Shown here: piece after piece, positions 54,981 through 64,000 of the stretch
Position numbering within the stretch: the first letter of the stretch is position 1
Layout of the letters: every line of letters starts with the position of its first letter
DNA from: an uncultured Alphaproteobacteria bacterium
GTDB lineage: Bacteria; Pseudomonadota; Alphaproteobacteria; HIMB59; GCA-002718135
DNA length: 64,000 nucleotides
Direction of reading: 5' to 3'
NCBI GenBank assembly: GCA_902614375.1
Contig: CACMKZ010000005.1
Span: forward strand, 42,864-106,863
Translations under genes and position numbers: made by a program
The notes under the pieces: model-generated
The model's database searches: none
The model's input: only the letters and a program-made list of their open reading frames with translations
What the model was told of the DNA's origin: nothing

Positions 54981-56344
54981 ATCGATACCTGCTTTAGTAA
55001 TGTTTTTGCAAATTTATTTATTTTTGTTGAATTAGAACATTTAATTAAAATAATGTCATTATTATGCACTTTCTCTTCTAAAAATTGCATGATTTTATTT
55101 GTATTTTTAAAATAGATAAATTCATTATTTGGATTAAAAAATTTTTTTATAGATAATTCAAAGAATTCGCCACATAAAATTACAAATTTAAAAATAGTGT
55201 CATCCAATTGTTTTAGTAATTTATAATGAATTTTGGAGGAATCATTTCCTAATTCATTCATTGTTCCAAGTATTATTATTTTTTTATTATTCTTTATTTT
55301 TATATTTTTTAAATTTTGTATACTTTGCATCATTGTATCTGGATTAGCATTATAAGATTCATCAATAATATTTATTTTTTTCTTATTTAAAGAAATTTTA
55401 TGAACTAATCCTCTACCTTCAACTGGTTTAAAATACTTGAAACGATTTACAACTGATTTAATATTTAGAGAATTTTCATTATAAAATGCAAGACAAAATA
55501 ATAAGTTATATAATCTATGCATTACTATTACATCAGTAATAATGTTAATTTGTTTTTTATTAATTGATAAAGTTACTTTATGAAATTTTTTAAATGAAGA
55601 TATTTTTTTAATAAAATATTTTTTTGAAAAATTATCAATACGAATTATTTTAAGATTTTTTTCTTTTTTTGCCTTTGTAATTAAAATACTTTCAGAATTA
55701 GATGAAACATTTAGATATAGTTTTTGTCTATTATTATTATGTTTTTTATTAAATATATCAGCTTTTTCTCTAGCAATATTATTTTTAGTTTGGAAATTTT
55801 CAAGATGCGTAGATTGTATATTTGTTATAAATACCTGGGATGGTCTAACTAAATTACTAAGTAATTTTATCTCACCAAAATTGTTTGTTCCAATCTCAAA
55901 AATTGCAAAGTTTGACTTTAAGTTTAAATTTAGCAAAGATATTAATACTCCTAACTGATTATTATAACTTTTCTTTGAATAAGAAATGGTATGATCTTTT
56001 TTTAAAAAAAATGCTAAAGTTTCTTTTAAAGTTGTTTTACCAGCACTGCCAGTAATGCCTATTACTTTACCTTTATATAAATCTCGTTTTCTTTTTGCTA
56101 TTTCTGAAAGAAATTTATAAATATTATTTACATATATAATTTTTTTATTCTCTTTAAAATTTTTTTTATCAGTTATACAAAATCTTGCACCATTATTTAT
56201 TGCTTCACTTATGAATTTGTTTCCATGAAATCTTTTACCTTTTAAAGCTAGGAATATATCGCCCCCCTTAATATCTTTACTTGATATTTGAATTTTATCT
56301 TTTTTAGATATTATGTATTTCTCTAATTTATTTAATTCACTCAT
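54977..56344 (-). CDS. murF: UDP-N-acetylmuramoyl-tripeptide--D-alanyl-D-alanine ligase
   Basis: Joins D-Ala-D-Ala to the tripeptide precursor. The 455-residue Mur ligase has the I-S-S-K-D-I-K-G-G-D-I-F-L-A-L-K-G start region (about 20-36), the P-loop G-I-T-G-S-A-G-K-T-T (about 95-104), E-I-G-T-N-N-F-G-E-I (about 149-158) and I-D-E-S-Y-N-A-N-P-D-T-M (about 311-322), diagnostic of MurF. Its 5' end overlaps murE by 8 bases. Lys/Asn content is very high, as throughout this part of the cluster. Confidence 0.95.
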   Translation of the reverse strand: MSELNKLEKYIISKKDKIQISSKDIKGGDIFLALKGKRFHGNKFISEAINNGARFCITDKKNFKENKKIIYVNNIYKFLSEIAKRKRDLYKGKVIGITGSAGKTTLKETLAFFLKKDHTISYSKKSYNNQLGVLISLLNLNLKSNFAIFEIGTNNFGEIKLLSNLVRPSQVFITNIQSTHLENFQTKNNIAREKADIFNKKHNNNRQKLYLNVSSNSESILITKAKKEKNLKIIRIDNFSKKYFIKKISSFKKFHKVTLSINKKQINIITDVIVMHRLYNLLFCLAFYNENSLNIKSVVNRFKYFKPVEGRGLVHKISLNKKKINIIDESYNANPDTMMQSIQNLKNIKIKNNKKIIILGTMNELGNDSSKIHYKLLKQLDDTIFKFVILCGEFFELSIKKFFNPNNEFIYFKNTNKIMQFLEEKVHNNDIILIKCSNSTKINKFAKTLLKQVSI

Positions 56345-57761
56345 TATTTAATAATTGTTTTACGACTGCAAAATCATCAAACTTAATTGTTTTATTTTTT
56401 AAAATTTGAAATTTTTCGTGCCCTTTACCTGCTACTATTAAAATTTCATTCATTTTTAATTCTTTAATAGCTAATTTAATTGCTTTTTTTCTATTAGATA
56501 CTTCAATAGCTCTAGGACAATATTTTAAAATATTTTTTCTTATTTTAGATGGATTTTCATTTCTTGGATTATCATCCGTTATATAAATTTTACCAGCATA
56601 TTTATTCGCAATTAATGCCATGGATTTTCGCTTACTTTTATCTCTATCGCCTCCACAACCAAATAAAATTGCTGGTTTCATTTTTTTGATTTTATAAGCA
56701 AGTAGTATTTTTTTTAGAGCATCTGGTGTATGTGCATAATCAATAATAATTTTTGATTTTTTTTTCTTATATTCAATTGTTTCCAAACGACCAGGGGGAT
56801 TAGTAACTTTTGATAATACTTTGACAATTTTATTTTGATTAATATTAAGTGCTAAACAACAAGTAATGGCGCATTCTAAATTTTCTAATTCTATGTTTGT
56901 TTTAAGTTTTAGATTTTCTAGCTTATATTTTTTATTGTTGGTATTCAAATATATATAATCATTAATTTTTATTAATTTTATACTTTTGCTTCCGAAATAT
57001 TTTAATTTGATATTTTTTTTTATCAATTTTTTTTTTAATTCTGATGATATTTTTAATCTTGAATTAATTATAGCGAATCCACTATTTTCTAAATGATTAG
57101 TAAAAAGTTTAATTTTAGATTTTTTATAATTTAAGAATGTTTTATGATAATCAAGATGATCTTTCGTAATATTTGTAATCGCTGCAATATTTACAGGATA
57201 ATTTCTTAACCTGTTTTGTTCTAAAGCATGACTTGATGCTTCAAAAATGTAAACATTTTTTTCTTTTTTATTTGAATATCCATATTTAAATAATTCCTCA
57301 TAGGCAGGAGTTGTCAAATTTATATTACTTATTTTTTTTCCGTTTATAAAATGACCTAAAGTACCAACCGTTGTATTATTATATTTTAGTGAATTAAGAA
57401 TTTTTGAAATATACCAAACTACTGATGTTTTTCCATTAGTACCTGTAACTGCAAGTGTTTTAAAGGGAAGATTTTTATAAAGCTTACTTAATAAAGAATA
57501 TATCTCAAAATTAATATCAGATACAACAAATTGAGGAATATTTAAATTATTAATATATTTATTCGAAATTATAGCAGGAGTTTTATTTTTAAGTACTTCA
57601 TCTAAATATATTTTTTTTATCTTTGTATTTTTATCATAGACAAACAACGTTTTGTTATTAGTAAATTTTGAATTGGAAGTAATTGCAGAGAAATATTTAT
57701 TTTTATAAAAGTTGTACGCTTTATTTACATTTATAACTTTTGATAAATTAGACAGTAGCAT
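56337..57761 (-). CDS. murE: UDP-MurNAc-L-Ala-D-Glu--diaminopimelate ligase
   Basis: Adds the third stem-peptide residue. The 474-residue ligase has the P-loop V-T-G-T-N-G-K-T-S (about 104-112), N-L-T-T-P (about 148-152) and D-Y-A-H-T-P-D-A-L (about 329-337). The D-N-P-R motif near 392 reads meso-diaminopimelate specificity, expected in Gram-negative peptidoglycan. The first 14 bases overlap ftsI. Confidence 0.95.
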   Translation of the reverse strand: MLLSNLSKVINVNKAYNFYKNKYFSAITSNSKFTNNKTLFVYDKNTKIKKIYLDEVLKNKTPAIISNKYINNLNIPQFVVSDINFEIYSLLSKLYKNLPFKTLAVTGTNGKTSVVWYISKILNSLKYNNTTVGTLGHFINGKKISNINLTTPAYEELFKYGYSNKKEKNVYIFEASSHALEQNRLRNYPVNIAAITNITKDHLDYHKTFLNYKKSKIKLFTNHLENSGFAIINSRLKISSELKKKLIKKNIKLKYFGSKSIKLIKINDYIYLNTNNKKYKLENLKLKTNIELENLECAITCCLALNINQNKIVKVLSKVTNPPGRLETIEYKKKKSKIIIDYAHTPDALKKILLAYKIKKMKPAILFGCGGDRDKSKRKSMALIANKYAGKIYITDDNPRNENPSKIRKNILKYCPRAIEVSNRKKAIKLAIKELKMNEILIVAGKGHEKFQILKNKTIKFDDFAVVKQLLNNE

Positions 57762-59397
57762 TTAATTTTCTATATAAAAAATTTGTGTCTACTTTTAGAA
57801 GTTCATCATTTTTATCTTTTGAAATATTGAAGAGGCTTATAATATTAATAATAATATTTTTTACCAAGGGTGCATTTACTCTTGCTCCAGTCATTCTTTG
57901 TTTAGAGCCTGTTTCCTTTTTTGGATATTCGATAGCAGTGTAAATTACATATTTTGGTTTATTTGTTGGGAATATTCCAATAAAAGATGTTAAGTTTCTA
58001 TCCTTGTAATATCCACCATTTGGATTTAGTAATTCTGATGTTCCCGTTTTACCACCTACAGAATAACCATCTACTTTTACTCTGGGACCAGTGTATTCGG
58101 TTTTGAGAACAACAGAATTTAATAAATTTATAAAGAATTTAGATGATTCTTTATGATTAAAAATTTGTTTTTGTTCAAATTTTTTCTTTAATTGAAGTGT
58201 GGGAAAAACCTCATTACCATTATTCGCTAATGAAGCATAAGCTTTAACTAAATGAAGGGGTGTAATTGCAAATCCATGACCAAATCCTATAGTTGCTGTT
58301 TCTAACTTGCCCCAATTATTTTTGTTTCCTAAAGGAGCTGAACTTTCTTTATTTTCTATATTTATTTTTTTGTTGAAACCTAATTTTTCAAAAAAATCTT
58401 TTTGATTTTTTTTTCCAATCAGAGTAGCAATCTGAGCAGTTCCAATATTTGATGACTCAACAATTATTTTTTCAACATCATAAATACCGTCGTCTTTGTA
58501 TTTATCATGATCACTAATATTTAAATATTTTTTTGTAACATCAAAAGTCATTTGAGGGTCTAAAATTTCTAAATCAAATCCAATAGTTGCAGTTATTGGT
58601 TTGAAAGTTGATCCCATTTCATAATTAGACTGAAAAACTCTATTTATTAAATTATTGTTATTGTATGAGTATTTGTCCTCAGGATTATAATCAGGTAAGC
58701 TTACTGATGATAAGATTTGACCGCTTGTAATATCCATCACTATAGCTAAACCAGATTCAGCTTTGTAATTATTTATTGTTCTTAAGAGATTTTCTCTAAC
58801 CAACTGCTGCAAATTAGTATCAATACTAATAACTATGTCTTGTGATTTTGAGAGGTCATTTTCAAAATACCTCTCAATTCCACTCTGTCCAATTTGATCA
58901 ATATCTACATATCCAAGAATATGTGACAAAGTATTCTTATAAGGATATATTCTTTTAAATTCCTTATGAGCTTTGATATTTATTTCACCAAGATTAATTA
59001 TTTCTTGATATTCAATTGGAGATATATTTCTTTTTATCCAAACAAATTTACTTGTTGATAATAATTTTTTTTCTATTTTTTTTATATCTAAATCAAGAAT
59101 TAATCCCAATTTATTGGCAAGTTCTTTTTTATTTTTTATTTTATTAGGATTAATTGATAAAGAGATACTTTCAATTGAGGTAGCAATTATATTTCCATTC
59201 CTATCATAAATACTGCCTCTAATATCTTTTTTTACATATTTAGTAGTATCATCAATCAGATCAGGAAAGAGCATAATTGATGAAATCCTATAAATAGAAA
59301 TTAAATAGACAAAGATAAAAATTGTAATTGAAAAAAAAACTCTTCTATGAAGTAATTTTAAAGAGTCACTATCAAATAATTTTAGTTTACTTAACAT
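57748..59397 (-). CDS. ftsI: Penicillin-binding protein 3 (FtsI), septal transpeptidase
   Basis: Class B penicillin-binding protein for septum cross-linking, partner of FtsW; 549 residues. A transmembrane helix lies at about 20-42, followed by R-G-S-I-Y-D-R-N-G (about 60-68). The transpeptidase domain has the M-G-S-T-F-K-P serine motif (near 250), S-S-N-I-G (the S-x-N motif) and G-K-T-G-T-S-E. It overlaps murE, and it lies 3 bases after the FtsL-like gene. Confidence 0.95.
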   Translation of the reverse strand: MLSKLKLFDSDSLKLLHRRVFFSITIFIFVYLISIYRISSIMLFPDLIDDTTKYVKKDIRGSIYDRNGNIIATSIESISLSINPNKIKNKKELANKLGLILDLDIKKIEKKLLSTSKFVWIKRNISPIEYQEIINLGEINIKAHKEFKRIYPYKNTLSHILGYVDIDQIGQSGIERYFENDLSKSQDIVISIDTNLQQLVRENLLRTINNYKAESGLAIVMDITSGQILSSVSLPDYNPEDKYSYNNNNLINRVFQSNYEMGSTFKPITATIGFDLEILDPQMTFDVTKKYLNISDHDKYKDDGIYDVEKIIVESSNIGTAQIATLIGKKNQKDFFEKLGFNKKINIENKESSAPLGNKNNWGKLETATIGFGHGFAITPLHLVKAYASLANNGNEVFPTLQLKKKFEQKQIFNHKESSKFFINLLNSVVLKTEYTGPRVKVDGYSVGGKTGTSELLNPNGGYYKDRNLTSFIGIFPTNKPKYVIYTAIEYPKKETGSKQRMTGARVNAPLVKNIIINIISLFNISKDKNDELLKVDTNFLYRKLNATV

Positions 59398-59400
59398 TAA

Positions 59401-59715
59401 TTAATTATTTGAACTAACAAGCTTGATATTTTTATCTTGATCTGAAAGTTCTTTCATTTTTACAATAAGGGGAAGATTATTGTTTTGTGTCTCATTATAA
59501 TACAATTCATATAGTGTTTTTAAATATGAGCTATTTTGATGAGAGGCTAATTCTACCTTATTAATTTTTAAATTTTCTGAAATTTTAGATATTTTCATTT
59601 TTAGATTTTGATTATTTTTTTCGATTTCTCTTGTATTGTTGGCAATAAAAATCATTAAAAAAACCAGTATTAAATTAAGAATTAAAAAGAAAATAATCGA
59701 TTTAGTATACTTCAT
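59401..59715 (-). CDS. ftsL: FtsL-like small division protein
   Basis: A 104-residue bitopic protein: a short cytoplasmic start, one transmembrane helix (about 7-27) and a heptad-like coiled-coil region (about 30-75), followed by a short tail. FtsL has almost no conserved residues, so the call rests on this architecture and the position between rsmH and ftsI, where ftsL is always found. It would form the FtsQLB activator complex; no ftsB is in the window. Confidence 0.82.
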   Translation of the reverse strand: MKYTKSIIFFLILNLILVFLMIFIANNTREIEKNNQNLKMKISKISENLKINKVELASHQNSSYLKTLYELYYNETQNNNLPLIVKMKELSDQDKNIKLVSSNN

Positions 59716-59717
59716 TA

Positions 59718-60656
59718 TTAAATTTTCTGAGCTACCCGAAGTTTTGCTGATCTAGATCTGGGATTTTCTAAAATCTCAGAAGCTGATGGCAATATTGGTT
59801 TTTTGGTGATTATTTTAAGTTGAGTTGCCAGTTTATCAGGTAACTCCGGGTAGTGGCGGGAGGAACGCCATCGTTTACCACTATTGTGGTTAAAAAAATC
59901 TTTCACAATTCTATCTTCTAGACTTTGGAAAGAAACTACTAAAATTAGACCATCTTTATTTAAAATTTTTAAAGTTTTTTCTAGACTCGTCTTTAGTTCA
60001 CTTAACTCATCATTTACATAAATTCTAATTGCTTGAAATGTTTTTGTAGCTGGATGAATCTTGTTTTTTAATTGATTCTTTTTTGGTAAACATTTTTTAA
60101 TAATGTTTGATAATTCTATCGTATCACTTATAAATTTTATTTTTCTGCTTTTTACTATTTCTTTTGCAATAACTCTTGAATAACGTTCTTCTCCATATTG
60201 ATAAATTATATTAGCTAAATTTTTTTCTTCATACTTATTAATTATATCATAAGCATTTTTATCTGAAGAACCCATGCGCATATCAAGTGGTCCAGATTTG
60301 TTGAATGAGAAACCTCTTTGCGCATTATCTATTTGATTTGAACTTGTGCCTAGATCGAAAAGAACTATGTCAAATTTTTTATCTTTAAACTTTGTATTAT
60401 TTACTATTTCTTCAATTTTACTAAATTTATCATTTATTAATGTAAAATTTGAAAATTTAGCTTCTATTTCTTTTGCAAATATTTTTGAAATTGGATCCCT
60501 ATCTATTGCTAATAATTCATTTACATTTAATTTTTCAAGGATAGTTTTTGAATAGCCTCCACCACCAAAAGTGGCATCTATTACATTTATTGATTTTGTT
60601 AATGGAAGAAATGATATTATTTCTTTTATCATTACTGATTTATGTAAATTTTCCAT
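59718..60656 (-). CDS. rsmH: 16S rRNA (cytosine1402-N4)-methyltransferase
   Basis: Methylates C1402 of 16S rRNA in the decoding site. The 312-residue RsmH/MraW protein starts H-K-S-V-M (about 5-9) and has the SAM loop D-A-T-F-G-G-G-G-Y-S (about 27-36). F-D-L-G-T-S-S-N-Q-I-D (about 105-115), G-P-L-D-M-R-M (about 127-133), A-T-K-T-F-Q-A-I-R-I-Y-V-N-D-E and the C-terminal N-P-R-S-R-S-A-K-L-R-V follow. It lies 1 base after mraZ in the standard dcw order. Confidence 0.96.
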   Translation of the reverse strand: MENLHKSVMIKEIISFLPLTKSINVIDATFGGGGYSKTILEKLNVNELLAIDRDPISKIFAKEIEAKFSNFTLINDKFSKIEEIVNNTKFKDKKFDIVLFDLGTSSNQIDNAQRGFSFNKSGPLDMRMGSSDKNAYDIINKYEEKNLANIIYQYGEERYSRVIAKEIVKSRKIKFISDTIELSNIIKKCLPKKNQLKNKIHPATKTFQAIRIYVNDELSELKTSLEKTLKILNKDGLILVVSFQSLEDRIVKDFFNHNSGKRWRSSRHYPELPDKLATQLKIITKKPILPSASEILENPRSRSAKLRVAQKI

Positions 60657-60657
60657 A

Positions 60658-61119
60658 TTATTTTTGTTGTGTTAACATCATTCGTAATGATTTTTTTTCT
60701 TTTAAAAGACGTCTTCTTGAATCTTCAGTATTTTTAAGACCTTTTTTTGGCTCCCAGATTTGAAAGTAATGGCCTTGACCAAAAAAAGCAGCTTCAGTTT
60801 TAATGCTAGCATATAATTTTAATTCTTCAGGAATTAAAAATCTTCCTTCTTTATCAATATTAGTTGTAATTATTTCTGAAAATATTGATGTTGAAAAATC
60901 ATCATAATCCTCAGAAAAAAAATCTAAATTATTAATCCTTTTTGCGATTTCTTTTAATCTTCCAACGCCACAACCCTCAATAGAAGGTGTTTTTATAGAT
61001 TTGTATAAAATAATTTCATTTCTATTACCTTTTGGAAGTATATTTCTAAAGCTTGAAGGTAACGAAACTCTTCCCTTCTTATCTATTTTGTTAATATATT
61101 TAGATACAAATAAATCCAT
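60658..61119 (-). CDS. mraZ: Transcriptional regulator MraZ
   Basis: First gene of the dcw cluster; MraZ binds its own promoter region and controls the cluster. The 153-residue protein has two AbrB-like SpoVT halves (about 5-55 and 80-130), each with a D-K/R-x-G-R-x-x-x-P motif: K-K-G-R-V-S-L-P near 15-22 and D-K-E-G-R-F-L-I-P near 91-99. It starts at ATG 61119, just 7 bases from an array of four TGGGN boxes that should be its binding site. The C-terminal tail is rich in Lys/Arg. Confidence 0.94.
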   Translation of the reverse strand: MDLFVSKYINKIDKKGRVSLPSSFRNILPKGNRNEIILYKSIKTPSIEGCGVGRLKEIAKRINNLDFFSEDYDDFSTSIFSEIITTNIDKEGRFLIPEELKLYASIKTEAAFFGQGHYFQIWEPKKGLKNTEDSRRRLLKEKKSLRMMLTQQK

Positions 61120-61125
61120 TTATTA

Positions 61126-61160
61126 TGGGTTATCATGGGAATATATGGGCGTCAATGGGT
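61126..61160 (-). promoter_or_regulatory. MraZ operator: four TGGGN boxes with 10-base period
   Basis: On the plus strand TGGGT (61126), TGGGA (61136), TGGGC (61146) and TGGGT (61156) are spaced at exactly 5 intervening bases. E. coli MraZ is known to bind TGGGN repeats separated by 5 bases upstream of its own gene. Here the boxes are on the strand opposite to mraZ transcription and lie in the short leader, covering the ribosome binding site region. Confidence 0.8.
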
Positions 61161-61170
61161 ATGTGAAATT

Positions 61171-61198
61171 ACAATAAATGTTCTATTTATGTTCTCAA
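61171..61198 (-). promoter_or_regulatory. Putative mraZ (dcw cluster) promoter
   Basis: On the minus strand, TTGAGA (61198-61193) and TATTGT (61176-61171) are spaced 16 bases apart. A start near 61164 would place all four TGGGN boxes immediately downstream of the start site. The match to consensus is moderate. Confidence 0.4.
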
Positions 61199-61207
61199 TA
61201 AATATAA

Positions 61208-61542
61208 AGATGGTGCATAAGCCGGGTTCTGTAATTTTATAAAAATTGATGATCATTAATCTAGAACAAATGTCACCATTTGTTTCAAGCAGTCTACCCG
61301 AATAACTCAGCTGGAACTGATTGCTATTCCTATTTGACCTTGCTCCAAAAAGGGTTTGCCATGCCTTTTTTGTTACCAAAAAAGCGGTAGACTCTTACCC
61401 TACCATTTCACCCTTACCTTTTAAGGCGGTATATTTTCTGTTGCACTTTCCCTAAGCTTGCACTTGCCAGGTGTTACCTGGTTTTTTTTCCAGTGGAGCC
61501 CGGACTTTCCTCTTGATTCCTCAAGCGATCATCGCACCATCT
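61208..61542 (-). ncRNA. rnpB: RNase P RNA
   Basis: The catalytic RNA that removes tRNA 5' leaders, about 335 nt and bacterial type A in appearance. On the minus strand it begins AGATGGTGC (61542-61534) and ends GCACCATCT (61216-61208), a perfect 9-bp P1 helix. The P4/CR-I block GAGGAAAGTCCGGGCTCC follows the 5' end. The universal ACAGAACCCGGCTTAT block lies near the 3' end. It sits between the amidase gene and mraZ; the 5' end is only 20 bases from the amidase stop. Confidence 0.95.
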
Positions 61543-61561
61543 AAAATCTTAATAAATTTAT

Positions 61562-62308
61562 TTAAGTTTTCGTCAACATAAATTTAAAAAGATGTTTCAT
61601 TAAAACATTATATAGCAATTTGTTGTTTTTATATCCTATTTCACTCAAATATCTAATCTTGTATGCATTCAATAATTTATTATATTTTTTATGATTTTTA
61701 CTAACCAGATTTGTATCGTATCCTAATAATGATAAAGCTATAATAATAATTCTTTTTTTTGAATTAATATTATTCTTAGAAAACCATTTTTCAATAATTT
61801 TAATATCACTCTTTTTTACATTATTAAATTTTAGTAAAATTTTTGCTGATAAAAGTTTTTGCCATGGAAAATTTTTTCCTGGATCTTTTTTTCTAAAAGG
61901 AGCAATATCAGAATGGCCTAAAATATTAGATTTACTTATTTTGTATTTTTTTTGTATTTTCAGTATAATTTTTTTTAATGATGCTAACATACTTAAAGAA
62001 AATTTGTTATTCTTACCATAAGGACTATAATCAAGTTCAATACCAATTGATATCGCATTTATATCATAACAATCTTGCCAATAAGATTGACCTGCATGCC
62101 AAGCTCTATTTTTCTCATTAACTAAACGGTAAACACTACCATTTTGACCTATTAAATAATGTGAGCTAACTTTTTTTTCCTTATTACATAAAAAAGAAAT
62201 AGCTTCGTTTGTATTTTTTAGGGCTGTATAATGGATTATAATAAGTTTAATTTTCAATTTTTTTCTTGAATTATAATTTGGAGATTTATATTTGTTTATA
62301 TATTTCAT
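61562..62308 (-). CDS. ampD: AmpD-type N-acetylmuramoyl-L-alanine amidase
   Basis: A 248-residue amidase_2 zinc protein that cuts the MurNAc-L-Ala bond, either in periplasmic peptidoglycan turnover or cytosolic anhydro-muropeptide recycling. Zinc ligand regions are L-I-I-H-Y-T (about 23-28), R-A-W-H-A-G-Q-S-Y-W (about 68-77) and L-G-H-S-D-I-A-P-x-R-K-x-D-P-G (about 144-158). A C-terminal helical part (about 180-245, A-L-x-L-L-G-Y) resembles a peptidoglycan-binding domain, so AmiD-like function is possible. No signal peptide is visible, which favours cytosolic action. It is divergent from bamD. Confidence 0.9.
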   Translation of the reverse strand: MKYINKYKSPNYNSRKKLKIKLIIIHYTALKNTNEAISFLCNKEKKVSSHYLIGQNGSVYRLVNEKNRAWHAGQSYWQDCYDINAISIGIELDYSPYGKNNKFSLSMLASLKKIILKIQKKYKISKSNILGHSDIAPFRKKDPGKNFPWQKLLSAKILLKFNNVKKSDIKIIEKWFSKNNINSKKRIIIIALSLLGYDTNLVSKNHKKYNKLLNAYKIRYLSEIGYKNNKLLYNVLMKHLFKFMLTKT

Positions 62309-62341
62309 TCAAATTTATAAATTAAGATATATAAATAAATA

Positions 62342-64000
<1,659 letters not shown>

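Noticed and set aside
61152..61379. Minus-strand 75-codon open frame
   Set aside because: It lies across the 3' half of the RNase P RNA gene, whose P1 helix and conserved blocks are clear; the frame is incidental.

Overview
This window looks like chromosomal DNA of a strongly AT-rich, streamlined alphaproteobacterium, probably a free-living marine type of the Pelagibacterales/HIMB59 kind. The lineage is inferred from three things: a circularly permuted (two-piece) tmRNA gene of the alphaproteobacterial type, an alphaproteobacterial-style SspB, and very short intergenic spacers with many TAATG/ATGA stop-start overlaps. No tRNA, rRNA, CRISPR array, IS element or prophage was recognised. Almost all the sequence is ordinary, densely packed housekeeping genes.

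Layout. (1) 1-3078, plus strand: rpe, a LysR regulator, a tiny highly basic ORF, an SbmA/BacA-type transporter and fxsA. (2) 3061-12192, minus strand: gpsA, deoC, a double-domain aldehyde dehydrogenase, a FucU/RbsD-type mutarotase, ribokinase, a small membrane protein, exonuclease I, uppP and a DapA-family aldolase. The central part reads as a (deoxy)ribose breakdown module. (3) 12343-13524, plus strand: a branched-chain amino acid-type binding protein ending at a clear terminator. It faces an 18-gene minus-strand run (13573-32130): hflK, hflC, a DUF2065 gene, a Deg protease, miaA, ilvB, ilvN, ilvC, leuA, mreB, mreC, mreD, mrdA, rodA and the transporter genes livG, livF, livH, livM. (4) 32217-34572: apbC/mrp, then thyA and folA on the other strand. 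(5) 34688-34920: the permuted tmRNA gene, followed by a small accessory stretch (34921-39984). This stretch holds a HEAT-like ORF bracketed by direct repeats, a rhodanese, a methyltransferase, a b561-type cytochrome and a glycan-modification cluster (formyltransferase, deacetylase-like protein, glycosyltransferase). (6) 40093-42577: sspB, gpmA, fumC. (7) 42578-61119, minus strand: a complete dcw cluster, mraZ-rsmH-ftsL-ftsI-murE-murF-mraY-murD-ftsW-murG-murC-murB-ddl-ftsQ-ftsA-ftsZ-lpxC. (8) 61208-64000: rnpB, an AmpD-type amidase, bamD and the start of ligA.

How it fits together. Both peptidoglycan machines are present: the elongasome (MreBCD, PBP2, RodA) and the divisome (FtsZ, A, Q, L, I, W). 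So are nearly all cytoplasmic precursor enzymes, the lipid-carrier phosphatase UppP and a recycling amidase. Branched-chain amino acid synthesis, cell-shape genes and a branched-chain-type ABC importer lie in one unbroken transcription direction. The trans-translation system appears both as its RNA (tag ANDNRLALAA) and as the SspB adaptor that delivers tagged proteins to ClpXP.

The least explained signals are four. First, an 801-bp segment at the tmRNA 3' end is bounded by a 13-bp duplication of the tmRNA terminus and contains two matching clusters of CTACGAAG repeats around the HEAT-like ORF. Second, there is a 27-residue ORF with 16 Lys/Arg. Third, there is a perfect 10-nt-periodic array of four TGGGN boxes just upstream of mraZ. 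Fourth, a TTAA-N7-TTAA box with an inverted repeat lies over the likely ftsZ promoter.
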